64,000 nt of DNA from Brachybacterium aquaticum (GCF_014204755.1 NZ_JACHLZ010000001.1:2108001-2172000), one strand, 5' to 3'. Shown: positions 54,437 through 64,000, numbered from the stretch's first letter. Numbers and translations: made by a program. The notes: a model not told the origin generated them from the sequence alone.

Positions 54437-55806
54437 ACCTCCTCGGGCACGCCGAGCAGGTCGCGCACCTCGGCGGCCAGGGTCACCGAGCCCGCGACGA
54501 CCACCCCGCCGAACTGGTCCCCGTCGGTCTCGGCGAGATCCACGGCGGCCTGGATCGCGTCGGGCAAGGACTCCTGCTCGATCACCCGGTCCTCGTCGTC
54601 GAAGATGTCGCGGGCGATCTCGGCGAGGCGGTCCGCGGGGATCGCCCGCGGGGAGCTGGAGCGGGTGACGACGATGGTGTCCAGCAGCGGCTCGAGCACG
54701 TCGAGGATCTCGGCGGCGTCCTTCTCCTGCAGGATGCCGACCAGCCCGATCGTGCGGGTGAAGCGGAAGTTCTCGCGGACGGTGGAGACGAGGGTGAGGA
54801 CGCCGGCGGGGTTGTGCGCGGCGTCCAGCACGATGGTGGGCGCCTGGCGCACCACCTCGGCCCGGCCCGGGGAGGTTACGGTGGACAGCGCCGCGTGCAG
54901 CAGCTCGCCGTCCAGCGGGGTCTCCCCGCCGCCGAGCAGCGCCTCGGCTGCGGCGACGGCGAGCAGGGCGTTGCGGGCCTGGTGCTCGCCGAGCAGGGAG
55001 AGGAACACCTCGTCGTAGCGGCCGGCGATGCCCTGCAGTGACAGCATCTGCCCGCCGACGCCCGGGGTGCGGGCGAGCACGCCGATCTGGCGGCCCTCGA
55101 CCGAGGCCTCGGCGCCGAGCTCGGTGACCCGCTCGCGCAGCACGTCGGCGGCGTCCTGGTAGGGCTGCTCGGCGAGGACGGCGATGGCGTCGGCGGTGAG
55201 GATCCCCGCCTTCTCCCCCGCGATCTCGGCGATGGTGTCGCCGAGGTACTCCTGGTGGTCCAGGGAGATGGGCGTGATCACGGCGACGTCGGGGTCGACG
55301 GCGCCGGTCGCGTCCCAGGTCCCGCCCATCCCGGTCTCGACCACGGCGACGTCCACGGGCGCGGAGGCGAAGGCCTGGAAGGCCATGGCGGTGAGGTACT
55401 CGAAGAAGGTCAGGCGCGGCCCGCCCGCGGCGAGGGACTCCTCGTCGACGATCGCGGCGAACGGCTCGACGTCGCGGTAGGCCTGGAGGAAGCCCTCCTC
55501 GTCGATCGGGGCGCCGTCGATGGCGATCCGCTCGGTGGGCGAGTGCAGGTGGGGGCTGGTGGTGCGCCCGGTGCGCAGGCCCGCCTCGCGCAGGATCCGC
55601 TCGAGGATCCGCGCGGTGGTGGTCTTGCCGTTGGTGCCGGCGATGCGGATGGAGCGGTAGGAGTTCTGCGGGTCGCCCATCAGCTCCATCACGCGCTTGA
55701 TGCGGGAGAGGTCCGGTTCGATCCGGTTCTCCGGGGCGCGGTCGAGGAGCGCCGCGTACACCTCCCGGAGCTCGGGGGACATGTCCGGACGGGACTGACG
55801 GGGCAC
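54433..55806 (-). CDS. folC: Dihydrofolate synthase/folylpolyglutamate synthase FolC
   Basis: Adds glutamate to dihydropteroate and folates. 457 residues. P-loop [16 protein letters not shown], metal/substrate segment [42 protein letters not shown] and the C-terminal Mur-ligase-type domain ([15 protein letters not shown]). GTG at 55806 follows AGGAG by 5 bases and is favoured over a longer frame. Together with MesD it shows that folate synthesis exists here although a folate-independent methionine route is also present. Confidence 0.95.
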   Translation of the reverse strand: MPRQSRPDMSPELREVYAALLDRAPENRIEPDLSRIKRVMELMGDPQNSYRSIRIAGTNGKTTTARILERILREAGLRTGRTTSPHLHSPTERIAIDGAPIDEEGFLQAYRDVEPFAAIVDEESLAAGGPRLTFFEYLTAMAFQAFASAPVDVAVVETGMGGTWDATGAVDPDVAVITPISLDHQEYLGDTIAEIAGEKAGILTADAIAVLAEQPYQDAADVLRERVTELGAEASVEGRQIGVLARTPGVGGQMLSLQGIAGRYDEVFLSLLGEHQARNALLAVAAAEALLGGGETPLDGELLHAALSTVTSPGRAEVVRQAPTIVLDAAHNPAGVLTLVSTVRENFRFTRTIGLVGILQEKDAAEILDVLEPLLDTIVVTRSSSPRAIPADRLAEIARDIFDDEDRVIEQESLPDAIQAAVDLAETDGDQFGGVVVAGSVTLAAEVRDLLGVPEEV

Positions 55807-55843
55807 AGCGGCTCCTGAGGACGGGGTGGATCGGGCGGAGCCC

Positions 55844-55990
55844 AGTCTACGAGGGGGCGCCTGGGACGGCCCGCCGTGCGCCCGTGTTCCTCGCCCGGGC
55901 GGCTGGTCCCCTTGACCGTTCCTCCCCACCCCGCCTCCATCCACCGCCGCCCCTCCGCCGCCCCCGGCCCGCTGACCTGCTCCCTAGCCT
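55844..55990. promoter_or_regulatory. Divergent promoters of folC and the WXG100/hydrolase gene
   Basis: Minus-strand TAGACT (55849-55844) lies about 40 bases before folC. Plus-strand TAGCCT (55985-55990) lies about 60 bases before the ATG at 56051. No clear -35 elements. Confidence 0.4.
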
Positions 55991-56050
55991 GACCGCAGCT
56001 CCCGGCGACGCCGGGACGCACGGGGACGGCGCGCGGGGGGAGGGACGGCC

Positions 56051-57748
56051 ATGGGCGGCACGACGGGGCTCGGGATGGACACGGCGGGTGCCCGGGCTCA
56101 TGCCGCGCGTCTGCGCCTCGCGGCCCGTGAGGTGGAGGTGCTGCGGGACGCCGCCCGTGCGGCGGTGGGGGCGGCGACCTGGCACGGTCCGGACGGCGAC
56201 GCCCTCCGGGCGCGCTGGCGCGCGGCGGCCGACGCACGGCTGTCGGCGCTGGTCGCGGCGCTCCTGTTCTTCGCCGAACGGCTCGCCGCGGAGGCCGACG
56301 CGCAGGAGACGGCCTCCGCGCCCGACGTCCCCGAGGACAGCGCAGCCGCGGTCGGCGACGCCGGTGGAGCCCGAGCGTCACGCCCGGGCGCGCGATCTGG
56401 AGATCTTGTCGCCCTCGACGGTCAGTTCGTCTCCCTTGGTCCCGCGCTCTCGGCGCTGCTCGGCGGGGTCTCCGGCCGCCCCGCTCCCCCGGCATCCGCG
56501 CCCGCCCCGGTGCCCCGCATGTCGCTGGCCTCCGTGGTGGCCGACGGGATCGGCTGGGGGTACGGACTCGGGGCGGAGGTGCTGGTGGGCACGGCGACGC
56601 TCCTCGGCGCGGATCCCGACGGACTCCTCCAGGCCCGCGACGACGTGGGCCGGGTCGGGGTGCTGCTGGAGGGCTGGGTGGACGGGGAGGGAGCACCGGC
56701 GGTCGCGGAGCTCGGCGCGGCCTCGCTGCTGGCGGCGGGCTCCGTCGCGGTCGCGCCCGCCGAGCTGTTCACGGACACGGGCTTCCTCGATCCCCGCACC
56801 GACGTGACGGTCCACGGCATGCATGCGGTGCCGGGCCCCGTCGCGCCGCGCACGCTCGCGGACCTCGTCGAGGACGGGGACGAGGCGCGCCGGGGCGCGA
56901 CCGGACCGTCCTTGCTGCCGGGGGCCGATGCCGCCTCCTCGGGCAGGATCCGGGTGCAGCAGGTCCGGGCGGCCGACGGCACGACCGGGTACATCGTGCA
57001 CGCCCCGCCCACCGGCGGCGCGCCGATCTGGCACGCCGACGCCTGGGGCGCGCAGGGCGCCTCCGCCGGCTGGGACTCGAACCTGCGGGCCATGGCGGGG
57101 ACGGAGTCCGCGGCGATGGCCGATGTGCGCGCGGCGATGCGCACCGCCGGGGTGCCGCCCGGGGCGCGGGTGCTGCTCGTCGGCCACTCGCAGGGCGGGC
57201 TGACGGCCGCGCAGCTGGCCGCGGATCCATCCTTCAACGCCGTCGGCGGCGTCCCGGGCACGTACGACGTGACCCACGTCTTCTCCGTCGGGTCCCCCGT
57301 GCAGACCGTGGTGCCGGTGCAGTCCTCGACGCAGGTCGTGAACCTCGCCCACGACCCGGTGTGGGCACCTATGGAGTCCCTGCCCGGGCCTGCGCGGACG
57401 ATCCCGCTCCCCCGGCACATCGCCGATCCGGTGCCGCGGCTGGACCTGGACGGGCTGCGGATCGACGGCAGCCGCGCGACCTCCCCGGCCGTGCGCGAGG
57501 CATGGCTCGAGGCCCCTACCCAGACCTACGGCGAGCGCAGCCAGCTCCACAACGCGCACGAGTCGGTGCTGCGCACCTCGCAGGGTCCGGATCCGACCGG
57601 CGGCTACCACGGCACGCTGCTGTTGCACGCCGGGGAGGATCCGGTGCTCGCGGCACTGCAGGACGACCTCGAGGGCCGCTACCTGGGCGAGGGGGTCGAG
57701 GTGGTCTCGGACCTGGTCGTCGAGGTGGGGCGGGAGGACCTGCGATGA
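56051..57748 (+). CDS. WXG100-like N-terminus fused to an alpha/beta hydrolase
   Basis: 565 residues. The first ~85 form two helices around WHGPDGDALRARW (residues 38-50), like the WXG100/ESX helical hairpin. A linker follows, then an alpha/beta hydrolase with nucleophile elbow GHSQGGLTAAQLA (Ser near residue 379), an Asp-containing segment (NLAHDPVWAPMESL) and a C-terminal His (GGYHGTLLL), a plausible catalytic triad. The family resembles lipase-like proteins of actinobacteria linked to type VII secretion, but no secretion gene lies in this window. GGGAGGGA precedes the ATG. Export and substrate are inference. Confidence 0.65.
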   Translation: MGGTTGLGMDTAGARAHAARLRLAAREVEVLRDAARAAVGAATWHGPDGDALRARWRAAADARLSALVAALLFFAERLAAEADAQETASAPDVPEDSAAAVGDAGGARASRPGARSGDLVALDGQFVSLGPALSALLGGVSGRPAPPASAPAPVPRMSLASVVADGIGWGYGLGAEVLVGTATLLGADPDGLLQARDDVGRVGVLLEGWVDGEGAPAVAELGAASLLAAGSVAVAPAELFTDTGFLDPRTDVTVHGMHAVPGPVAPRTLADLVEDGDEARRGATGPSLLPGADAASSGRIRVQQVRAADGTTGYIVHAPPTGGAPIWHADAWGAQGASAGWDSNLRAMAGTESAAMADVRAAMRTAGVPPGARVLLVGHSQGGLTAAQLAADPSFNAVGGVPGTYDVTHVFSVGSPVQTVVPVQSSTQVVNLAHDPVWAPMESLPGPARTIPLPRHIADPVPRLDLDGLRIDGSRATSPAVREAWLEAPTQTYGERSQLHNAHESVLRTSQGPDPTGGYHGTLLLHAGEDPVLAALQDDLEGRYLGEGVEVVSDLVVEVGREDLR

Positions 57749-57812
57749 CGGCGACCCCGCGGGAGCCCGGGGCGGGGCTGCTGGGCGCGCCACGGACAGC
57801 GCCGGGCACGGC

Positions 57813-57859
57813 GCGAGGGCCGGACCGGCGGGATGCTCCCCCGTCGGCCCGGCCCTCGC
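57813..57859. terminator. Hairpin between the hydrolase gene and convergent ileS
   Basis: Arms GCGAGGGCCGG (57813-57823) and CCGGCCCTCGC (57849-57859), perfect 11-base stem. Serves both converging genes. Confidence 0.7.
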
Positions 57860-57870
57860 GAGCAGCCGGG

Positions 57871-60800
57871 TCAGGCCTTGGCGACCCCGACGGTCACCTG
57901 ACCGCCGGCGACCTTCTCGGTGGCGACGTGCGCGCCCTCAGCGGGCTCGGCGCCGAGCTCGAGGGAGGTGGCGAGCACCTCGCCGGCGACCAGGTCGCGG
58001 TGGGCGGTGACCGCCTCGACCACGGCCGCATCGCCGCTCACGCTGAGCGCGATGCGGTCGGAGACGTCCAGCCCCGCCTCGCGGCGCGCGGACTGGATCG
58101 CACGGACCACGTCGCGGGCGGTGCCCTCGGCCTCGAGCTCGGGGGTGACCGCGGTGTCGAGCACCAGGAAGTCGCCGCCGCGCAGCACGCCGATGGCGCG
58201 ACCGTCGGTGTCCGAGCCGGAGCCGGCGACCATGTCCAGGGTGTACTCGCCCTCGACGAGGTCGATGCCGCCGGAGGTGACGGTGCCGTCCTCGGCGACC
58301 GACCAGTCGCCGGTCTTGGAGCCCTTGATGACGACCTGGACCTGCTTGCCCAGCCGCGGCCCGGCGGCGCGGGCGTTGACGGTCAGGCGCTGCTCCACGC
58401 CCATCTCCTGCGCCTCGTCGCCGGTGGCGTCCAGCAGGCGCACCGCCTTGACGTTGAGCTCGTCGGCAAGGATCTCGGCGAAGGGCTCGAGGGAGGTGGG
58501 GTCGTGGTGGACCACGGTCAGCTCGGCGAGCGGGAGGCGGGCGCGCAGGCCCTCCTTCTTGCGCAGCGCGTTGCCGGCCGAGGCGATGGCGCGGACGTCG
58601 TCCATCTGGGCCACGAGCGCCTCGTCCCGGGGGAAAAAGGTGTCGTCGGGCCAGTCAGTCAGGTGCACGGAGCGACCGCCGGTGAGCTCCTTCCAGATCT
58701 CCTCGGTGACCATGGGAAGCAGCGGCGCGGCCACCTGCAGCAGGGTCTCCAGGGCGGTGGAGAGCACGTCGATGGCCTGCTCGTCGCCCTCCCAGAACCG
58801 GTCGCGGGAGCGGCGCACGTACCAGTTGGTGAGCATGTCGAGGTGGTCGGCGATCTGCTCGGCCGCATCGGCGATGGCGAGTTCCCGGAAGGAGGCGCGC
58901 ACGCCGCGCACCAGGTCGCCGGTGCGGGAGAGCAGGTAGCGGTCCATCACGTCGGTGGACTCGTACCGGGACCGGCCGCGGTAGCCCGTCGGCCGACCGC
59001 TGCCGTCCTTCTCCCCCGCCGCGTTCGCGTACAGGCCCAGGAAGTACCAGACGTTCCACAGCGGCAGCACGACCTGGCGCGTGGCGTCGCGGATCTTGGG
59101 CTCGTCGACGACGAGGTTGCCGCCGCGCAGGATGGGCGAGCTCATGAGGAACCAGCGCATCGCGTCGGCCCCGTACTTGTCGAACATCTCGCGCACGTCG
59201 GGGTAGTTGCGCAGCGACTTGGACATCTTCTGCCCGTCCTCGCCCAGCACGATGCCGTGGCAGATCACCGAGGTGAAGGCGGGGCGGTCGAACAGGGCGG
59301 TGGCCAGCACGTGCATGACGTAGAACCAGCCGCGGGTCTGCCCGATGTACTCCACGATGAAGTCGGCGGGGTTGTGCCCCTCGAACCATTCGCGGTTCTC
59401 GAAGGGGTAGTGCACCTGCGCGAACGGCATCGAGCCGGAGTCGAACCACACGTCGAACACGTCGGTGACGCGGCGCATGGTGGACGTGCCGGTGGGGTCG
59501 TCGGGGTTCGGGCGGGTGAGCTCGTCGATGTAGGGGCGGTGGAGGTTCACCTCTCCGTGCTCGTCGCGCGGGAGGGTGCCGAAGGCCTCCTCCAGCTCGG
59601 CGAGCGAGCCGTACACCTCGACGCGCGGGTGGTCGGGGTCGTCGCTCTTCCACACCGGGATCGGGGTGCCCCAGTAGCGGTTGCGGGAGACGGCCCAGTC
59701 GCGGGCGCCCTCGAGCCACTTGCCGAACTGGCCGTGCTTGACGTTGCCGGGCACCCAGTCGATCTGCTCGTTCAGCTCGAGCATGCGCTCGCGCTGGTCG
59801 GCGACCTTCACGTACCAGGAGGAGACGGCCTTGTAGATCAGCGGGTTCCGGCAGCGCCAGCAGTGCGGGTAGGAGTGCACGTAGCTGGCCTCGCGCAGCA
59901 GGCGCCCCTCGGCCTGGAGGTTGCGGATGATCGGCCGGTTCGCGTCGAAGACCTGCAGTCCCGCGATCTCGTCGAGGGCGGTGCCGCGGAAGTACTCGTG
60001 GAACTGGGCGCCCTCGTCGACCGAGACGATCACGGGGATGCCGTAGGCGGCGTTGACCTGCTGGTCGATCTCACCGTAGGCGGTGGCCTGGTGGACCACG
60101 CCGGTGCCGTCGTCGGTGGAGACGTAGTCCGCGACGGTGACGATCCACGCGTTCTGCGTGCCCCACTTCTCGCGGTCCTCGGAGTAGACGGTCCACAGCG
60201 GCTCGTAGGTGATGTGCTCGAGCTCGGCGCCGGCGTAGGTGCGCTCCTCGACGGCGGCGAGGGCGTCCTCGGCGCTCTGGTAGCCGAGCTCCTTGGCGTG
60301 CGCGCCCACGAGCGCCTGCGCGAGGAGGTAGCGGCCCTCGCCCGCGGCGGTGCCGTCGGCCGCGCCGTTCGGTCCGGCCGGGAGCACCGCGTAGGGCAGC
60401 TCGGGCCCGACGGCGAGGGAGAAGTTGGTGGGCAGGGTCCACGGGGTGGTGGTCCAGGCGAGGGCCTTCACGCCCAGGAGGCCAAGCTGCTCCGCCTTCT
60501 CGCCGGTGAAGGGGAAGGTGACGGTGACGGTCTGGTCCTGGCGGTCCTGGTAGACGTCGTCGTCCATGCGCAGCTCGTGCGCGCTGAGCGGGGTCTGGTC
60601 CTTCCAGCAGTAGGGCAGGACGTAGTAGCCCTCGTAGGCGCGGCCCTTGTCGTGCAGGGTCTTGAACGCCCACAGCACCGACTCCATGAAGGTGACGTCG
60701 AGGGTCTTGTAGTCGTTCTCGAAATCGACCCAGCGCGCCTGGCGGGTGACGTACTCCTCCCACTCCTTGGTGTACTTCAGCACCGAGGCGCGGGCGGCGT

Positions 60801-61167
60801 TGTTGAAGGCCTGCAGGCCCATGTCCTCGATCTCGGACTTCTCGGTCATGCCGAGCTCCCGCATCGCCTCGAGCTCCGCGGGCAGTCCGTGGGTGTCCCA
60901 GCCGAAGCGGCGATCGACCTTCAGCCCGTCCATGGTGCGGAAGCGCGGGATGACGTCCTTGACGAAGCCGGTGAGCAGGTGCCCGTAGTGGGGCAGGCCG
61001 TTGGCGAAGGGCGGGCCGTCGTAGAAGACGAACTCGTCGGCGCCCTCGCGCTGGGCGATCGAGGCGCGGAAGGTGTCGTCGGTGCGCCAGAACTCCTGGA
61101 TCTCGTTCTCGAGCGCGGGCAGGTTCGGCGAGGGGACGAGCGGGTCTCCGCTGACCGGGTAGACCAT
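57871..61167 (-). CDS. ileS: Isoleucyl-tRNA synthetase
   Basis: Class I synthetase charging tRNA-Ile, with editing of Val. 1098 residues. The HIGH-type motif reads PHYGH ([15 protein letters not shown]); the KMSKS loop reads [16 protein letters not shown]; the zinc-like CRNPL region (HCWRCRNP) lies near the editing domain. Length and motif variants fit the eukaryote-like IleS2 class usual in actinobacteria. ATG 61167 follows GGAGG by 9 bases; a further in-frame start at 61191 is inside the leader. Controlled by a T-box upstream. Confidence 0.97.
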   Translation of the reverse strand: MVYPVSGDPLVPSPNLPALENEIQEFWRTDDTFRASIAQREGADEFVFYDGPPFANGLPHYGHLLTGFVKDVIPRFRTMDGLKVDRRFGWDTHGLPAELEAMRELGMTEKSEIEDMGLQAFNNAARASVLKYTKEWEEYVTRQARWVDFENDYKTLDVTFMESVLWAFKTLHDKGRAYEGYYVLPYCWKDQTPLSAHELRMDDDVYQDRQDQTVTVTFPFTGEKAEQLGLLGVKALAWTTTPWTLPTNFSLAVGPELPYAVLPAGPNGAADGTAAGEGRYLLAQALVGAHAKELGYQSAEDALAAVEERTYAGAELEHITYEPLWTVYSEDREKWGTQNAWIVTVADYVSTDDGTGVVHQATAYGEIDQQVNAAYGIPVIVSVDEGAQFHEYFRGTALDEIAGLQVFDANRPIIRNLQAEGRLLREASYVHSYPHCWRCRNPLIYKAVSSWYVKVADQRERMLELNEQIDWVPGNVKHGQFGKWLEGARDWAVSRNRYWGTPIPVWKSDDPDHPRVEVYGSLAELEEAFGTLPRDEHGEVNLHRPYIDELTRPNPDDPTGTSTMRRVTDVFDVWFDSGSMPFAQVHYPFENREWFEGHNPADFIVEYIGQTRGWFYVMHVLATALFDRPAFTSVICHGIVLGEDGQKMSKSLRNYPDVREMFDKYGADAMRWFLMSSPILRGGNLVVDEPKIRDATRQVVLPLWNVWYFLGLYANAAGEKDGSGRPTGYRGRSRYESTDVMDRYLLSRTGDLVRGVRASFRELAIADAAEQIADHLDMLTNWYVRRSRDRFWEGDEQAIDVLSTALETLLQVAAPLLPMVTEEIWKELTGGRSVHLTDWPDDTFFPRDEALVAQMDDVRAIASAGNALRKKEGLRARLPLAELTVVHHDPTSLEPFAEILADELNVKAVRLLDATGDEAQEMGVEQRLTVNARAAGPRLGKQVQVVIKGSKTGDWSVAEDGTVTSGGIDLVEGEYTLDMVAGSGSDTDGRAIGVLRGGDFLVLDTAVTPELEAEGTARDVVRAIQSARREAGLDVSDRIALSVSGDAAVVEAVTAHRDLVAGEVLATSLELGAEPAEGAHVATEKVAGGQVTVGVAKA

Positions 61168-61183
61168 GGGGAGGGACCTCCGA

Positions 61184-61441
61184 GGAAGCACAGGGGACGG
61201 CGGTGTGGACGACTGCTGTCCGAGGACGCCTGCGGCCCGGGGGCCGGTGGCGCGGTACCACCTCGGTTGACGCCGGCGCGTCGGCGTGCCGACGCGGGGG
61301 CCTCCCCTTGTTCCTCAGCTGTGACGGGCTGGTCCCGGCGGGTTCTACTGGGTGCGGCCGGATCCTCGCGGATCCTGCGCGTGCTGTTCTTCCCGCGGCT
61401 CACCGGTGATGGCCGGGTCGATGCCGATGGACGCCAGTGTA
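61184..61441 (-). promoter_or_regulatory. ileS T-box riboswitch and promoter
   Basis: On the minus strand a TACACT -10 box (61441-61436) starts a leader containing ATC specifier candidates (61422-61420 and 61410-61408), AGTAGAACCCG, and the T-box sequence GGTGGTACCGCG (61262-61251) that pairs with the uncharged tRNA-Ile end. Actinobacterial ileS T-boxes of this short kind act on translation initiation by freeing the Shine-Dalgarno. Confidence 0.88.
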
Positions 61442-61695
61442 CGCGTGGCTCCCGGCGGCGGCACGGGACGGGGGGCGAAGGAGACGCGCGGAACATCGCG
61501 GCGCGGCCGACGGGCCCTGCGGGGCCGGGCGGGACGGGTGCGCGCCGGGCGGGACGCGTCCGACGTTCACTGGCGGTCGTCACAGGTGATCACTGCCTGA
61601 TCCCCAGTGTTCTCGAAGCGTCGGGGGGTGTGATGGTCCCGGCGGCGCAGCCCGCGCCCGCCGCGGACGACGCCGCAGGCGAAGGAGACGACGAC
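61442..61695. other. Gap between the ileS leader and the small secreted-protein gene
   Basis: Contains one GGCCGACGGG copy near 61505 and the near-palindrome GGTGATCACT near 61587. No gene or clear promoter was recognised. Confidence 0.5.
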
Positions 61696-61941
61696 ATGGA
61701 CGACCCCACCCCACCGAGGCGAGCCCTGGCCGGGGCCTCGGCGATCGGCGCGGCAGCGCTGCTGGTGCTGAGCTTCGGCCCGTCGGCCCTGGCGCTGACC
61801 CCGTCGGACTCCTCCGTCCACGCCGCACCGCCCGCCCATGTCGCGGTCACCGCGCAGCAGGCCACCTCCACCGCCGAGGCGATCTCCCGCCCCGAGGACG
61901 ACCAGGAGGTCGTGGCGGGCTCCGCCCCCGAGGAGGCGTGA
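61696..61941 (+). CDS. Small secreted protein
   Basis: 81 residues from ATG 61696, which has AAGGAG 8 bases upstream. An earlier in-frame ATG at 61633 lacks this. N-terminal signal peptide: basic PPRRALAG, hydrophobic IGAAALLVLSFG, likely cleavage after SALA. The mature part is short, Ala/Ser/Glu-rich and without Cys (TSTAEAISRPEDDQEVV). No homolog recognised; codon use agrees with neighbours. It precedes the ferredoxin gene by 87 bases. Confidence 0.6.
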   Translation: MDDPTPPRRALAGASAIGAAALLVLSFGPSALALTPSDSSVHAAPPAHVAVTAQQATSTAEAISRPEDDQEVVAGSAPEEA

Positions 61942-62028
61942 GTCACCTCCTCGCCCGCGCGCAGTCGTGGAACACTGGTCCTTCCACGGATCCGTCCCCG
62001 AGGGGCGGTCGATGCAGAAGGAGCGAGG

Positions 62029-62301
62029 ATGTCGCTGTTCGGAGAGCCGTTCACCGCGAAGTGCCTGAAGTCGGGCATCACCGTCGAGGTCGCCGAGGGT
62101 CAATCGCTGCTGCAGGCCCTCCTGGACGCCGGCATCTCCATGGACTACTCGTGCGAGGGCGGGGTGTGCGGCACCTGCGTCGTGCCGCTGGTCTCCGGCG
62201 AGGTCGAGCACCTGGACGAGTTCCTCATGGACGACGAGCACGACACCCAGATGACTACCTGCGTCTCCCGCGGCGTGGGCGAGATCGAGATCGACGTCTG
62301 A
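62029..62301 (+). CDS. 2Fe-2S plant-type ferredoxin
   Basis: 90 residues. Cys pattern CEGGVCGTC (C-x4-C-x2-C) plus a distal Cys in QMTTCVSRG is the standard 2Fe-2S set. VEVAEGQSLLQALLDAGI is the usual N-terminal strand-helix. The ATG follows AAGGAG. No oxygenase or reductase gene adjoins, so the redox partner is unknown; MesX, if an oxygenase, is one speculative client. Confidence 0.9.
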   Translation: MSLFGEPFTAKCLKSGITVEVAEGQSLLQALLDAGISMDYSCEGGVCGTCVVPLVSGEVEHLDEFLMDDEHDTQMTTCVSRGVGEIEIDV

Positions 62302-62340
62302 GACCGCTCCGGGACCACGACGGTCCCGAGGCCGGCGCGG

Positions 62341-62559
62341 TCAGAGCCGCGGACCGGCCACCACCCAGGCGAGCACGACCACACCCATGAGCGCGGCCGC
62401 GGAGCCGACCGCGGTCAGCAGCGGCATGGCCGGGCCGAGAACCAGCAGTGCCAGCATCCCCGCGGCGGCGAGGACCAGCATCACGGCGAACAGCAGGGGA
62501 CGGCCCATGGCGGGCTTCGGGCTGCGCAGCTCGCAGTCCTCGAGGTGCGTCGTGGTCAT
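62341..62559 (-). CDS. Small two-TM membrane protein
   Basis: 72 residues from ATG 62559 (MTTTHLEDCELRSPKPAMG), chosen because GGAGGAGG lies 8 bases before it. Two hydrophobic helices (LLFAVMLVLAAAGMLALLVL and LLTAVGSAAALMGVVVLAWVV) joined by GPAMP. Resembles small actinobacterial membrane proteins of unknown function. Converges with the ferredoxin gene. Confidence 0.65.
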   Translation of the reverse strand: MTTTHLEDCELRSPKPAMGRPLLFAVMLVLAAAGMLALLVLGPAMPLLTAVGSAAALMGVVVLAWVVAGPRL

Positions 62560-62688
62560 GGAGCGATCCTCCTCCAGACCGGCGCAGCGGCACATCCCGC
62601 GCAGGGAGGTCATCCCCCTCCGTCTTTGGTCGTAGTCACGCGCGGCGTCACCCTCGGTCTCGCCTTCGCTCGCCCGTGCGGTGCGGGC

Positions 62689-63720
62689 TCAGTCGACGAC
62701 TCGGGCGATGATCCGCTCGATCGCCGTCACCAGATCGTCCAGTGCCCGGTCCTCGACCGGGAAGTGCCCTCCCCCGCGCAGGATCACGGTGTCGGTGGGC
62801 CCGGGGAGCGCGTGGAGGGTGCGGGCGCTGAGAGCGAGCGGCGTCCACGCATCGTGCTCGGGGTGCAGGAGCGTCACCGGCACGGGCACGGTGCGCACGG
62901 CCTCGTGGGGGTGCTCGAGATAGGAGCGCCAGAAGCCGAGCGGCATCCGTGCACCGCCGCCGCGCGGGTCCCGGGCGCACAGCGCGCCGAGCGCCGGGAC
63001 CCGGCCCATCGACGAGACGTCCGCGAGCGCCGAGACCGGCAGCATCCGATCCGCGAGCCCTCCGCGCACGAGCGGCAGCATCCGCATCGCGGCGGTGCCC
63101 GCCCCACCGAACCGGGTCATGCGGGCGCGAGCCTCGGGGTCGGCGGGGTCGAGCAGGCAGGTGGCCGCCACCGCGGAGACCTGGTCGGGCAGACGGGCGG
63201 CGACCTCGAGCGCGAGCATCCCGCCGATGCTGCCGCCGAGCAGGAGCAGCGGGCGGCCGTCGTCCCCCTCCTCGATCATGTCGCCGAGCATGTGGATCCA
63301 GTCGGTGTATCGCACCGACTTCGGGTCGCGCATCGAGGTGCGGCCGTAGCCGGGCAGGTCCGGGACGCGCACGTCGATCCCGCGCTCGGCGAGCTGGGAG
63401 GCCACCGGCCACAGCGCGGCGGCATGCGCGCCGGCGCCGTGCACGGCGATCACGCGCACCGGGGAGTCCTTCTGGTGGTGCCTCAGCTCGCGCACCGCGT
63501 TCAGGCCCGACCACGCCCACACGGTCCCCTCGGGCTCGACCAGCCGTCGCCGGCGCGAGGCGGAGAGGAACGCGGCGTAGGGCGCGATGTCCTGGCGAAC
63601 GAGCCGCGGGTCCATGCCGGCCTCGGGGTCGTCGTCCGGGGGTAGCGGGTTCCCGGGCGGTGGGTCTTCGGGCGGTGGGTCCTCGGGCAGTGGGTCCTCG
63701 GGCAGGGGGCCGTCACTCAT
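62689..63720 (-). CDS. Alpha/beta hydrolase
   Basis: 343 residues. After a 35-residue Pro/Asp-rich leader made of PLPEDPPPEDPP-like repeats comes an alpha/beta hydrolase fold: oxyanion-side VIAVHGAGAHA, nucleophile elbow LLGGSIGGMLAL (Ser), acid Asp in LHPEHDAWTPL and His in RGGGHFPVEDRAL. Substrate unknown; no signal peptide. It lies 11 bases downstream of an ABC exporter gene and is likely co-transcribed with it. Confidence 0.8.
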   Translation of the reverse strand: MSDGPLPEDPLPEDPPPEDPPPGNPLPPDDDPEAGMDPRLVRQDIAPYAAFLSASRRRRLVEPEGTVWAWSGLNAVRELRHHQKDSPVRVIAVHGAGAHAAALWPVASQLAERGIDVRVPDLPGYGRTSMRDPKSVRYTDWIHMLGDMIEEGDDGRPLLLLGGSIGGMLALEVAARLPDQVSAVAATCLLDPADPEARARMTRFGGAGTAAMRMLPLVRGGLADRMLPVSALADVSSMGRVPALGALCARDPRGGGARMPLGFWRSYLEHPHEAVRTVPVPVTLLHPEHDAWTPLALSARTLHALPGPTDTVILRGGGHFPVEDRALDDLVTAIERIIARVVD

Positions 63721-63731
63721 GGCGTCCTCGC

Positions 63732-64000
63732 TCAGCGGCCGCTCGGGTCCTGGACGACGGGCTCGTCGGCTCCGTCGTCGACGGCAGCGACCCCATCGTC
63801 AACAACCCCGTCGGCAGCGAGCCCGTCGGCGCCGTCGTCCCGCCGTGAGTCCTGGTGAGCAAGGTCCGCGAAGACCCCGCCGCGGGCGAGCAGCTCGTCG
63901 TAGGTGCCGCGCTCGACGATCCGTCCGCGCTGCATGACCACGATCTGGTCGGCGTGACGGATGGTCGAGAGGCGGTGGGCGATCGAGACCGTGGTGCGGC
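63732..64000 (-). CDS. ABC exporter ATP-binding subunit, C-terminal end
   Basis: The 5' part is beyond the right edge. Visible residues hold the end of the nucleotide-binding domain: H-loop [17 protein letters not shown], then [20 protein letters not shown], the usual end of ABCB-type exporters. A ~35-residue Asp/Ala-rich tail ([17 protein letters not shown]) follows. The fused TM domain is expected upstream. Substrate unknown. Confidence 0.85.
   Translation of the reverse strand, partial: RTTVSIAHRLSTIRHADQIVVMQRGRIVERGTYDELLARGGVFADLAHQDSRRDDGADGLAADGVVDDGVAAVDDGADEPVVQDPSGR

Noticed and set aside
57745..57877. ATGA overlap at the end of the hydrolase gene suggesting a coupled downstream gene
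   Set aside because: The frame runs at once into the terminator and antisense of ileS, with no recognisable protein.
57361..61941. 1526-codon plus-strand open frame across ileS
   Set aside because: Antisense to the well-supported ileS; only its last ~80 codons (from 61696) look like a real gene.

Overview
The window is a very GC-rich stretch (about 70% by eye) of an actinobacterial chromosome. Gene order (rimP-nusA-ylxR-infB-rbfA-truB, ispG-rseP-dxr, frr-pyrH-tsf-rpsB, xerC-dprA-comM-yraN-rnhB-lepB-rplS-trmD-rimM-rpsP, ffh, amt-glnK-glnD-ftsY, ndk-folC, ileS) is that of Micrococcales. A Brachybacterium/Dermabacteraceae-like organism is my best inference, not proven. Most genes lie on the minus strand, and neighbours are often joined by ATGA or GTGA overlaps, which implies translational coupling.

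Layout. 1-7.8 kb: translation and transcription operon, with an extra RNA-methylase-like gene between infB and rbfA. 7.9-13.9 kb: Tat lipoprotein with ferritin-like domain, proS, a GH15-like glycosidase, a P-loop kinase and a methyltransferase. 14-19.9 kb: acetyltransferase, ispG, rseP, dxr and two DivIVA-like proteins. 19.9-25.6 kb: rlmN, cdsA, frr, pyrH, tsf, rpsB. 26-34.2 kb: M23 peptidase, xerC, dprA, comM, yraN, DUF2469, rnhB, two signal peptidases and rplS. 34.6-37.8 kb: trmD, rimM, a lipoprotein, a KH protein and rpsP.

38-47 kb is the accessory part. It holds an Nramp-like transporter broken by an in-frame amber codon, an amidohydrolase, a frameshifted DUF559-type gene, a tandem pair of hairpin repeats, ffh, and a complete-looking LysR-mesX-mesD locus for folate-independent methionine synthesis with its own operator and terminator. 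47-53 kb: nitrogen control (glnD-glnK-amt) and ftsY. 53-57.7 kb: a newly called 52-residue membrane protein, ndk, DUF4233, folC, and a WXG100-like/lipase fusion. 57.9-64 kb: ileS under a T-box leader, a small secreted protein, a 2Fe-2S ferredoxin, a small membrane protein, an alpha/beta hydrolase and the end of an ABC exporter.

Three signals run through the whole window. Nine genes have a TANNNT box exactly 6-7 bases before the start codon, as for leaderless transcripts. The motif CCCGTCGGCC / GGCCGACGGG recurs far more often than expected, sometimes as an inverted pair forming a terminator. Strong GC-rich hairpins sit after many transcription units. No rRNA, tRNA, CRISPR array, insertion sequence or prophage was seen.
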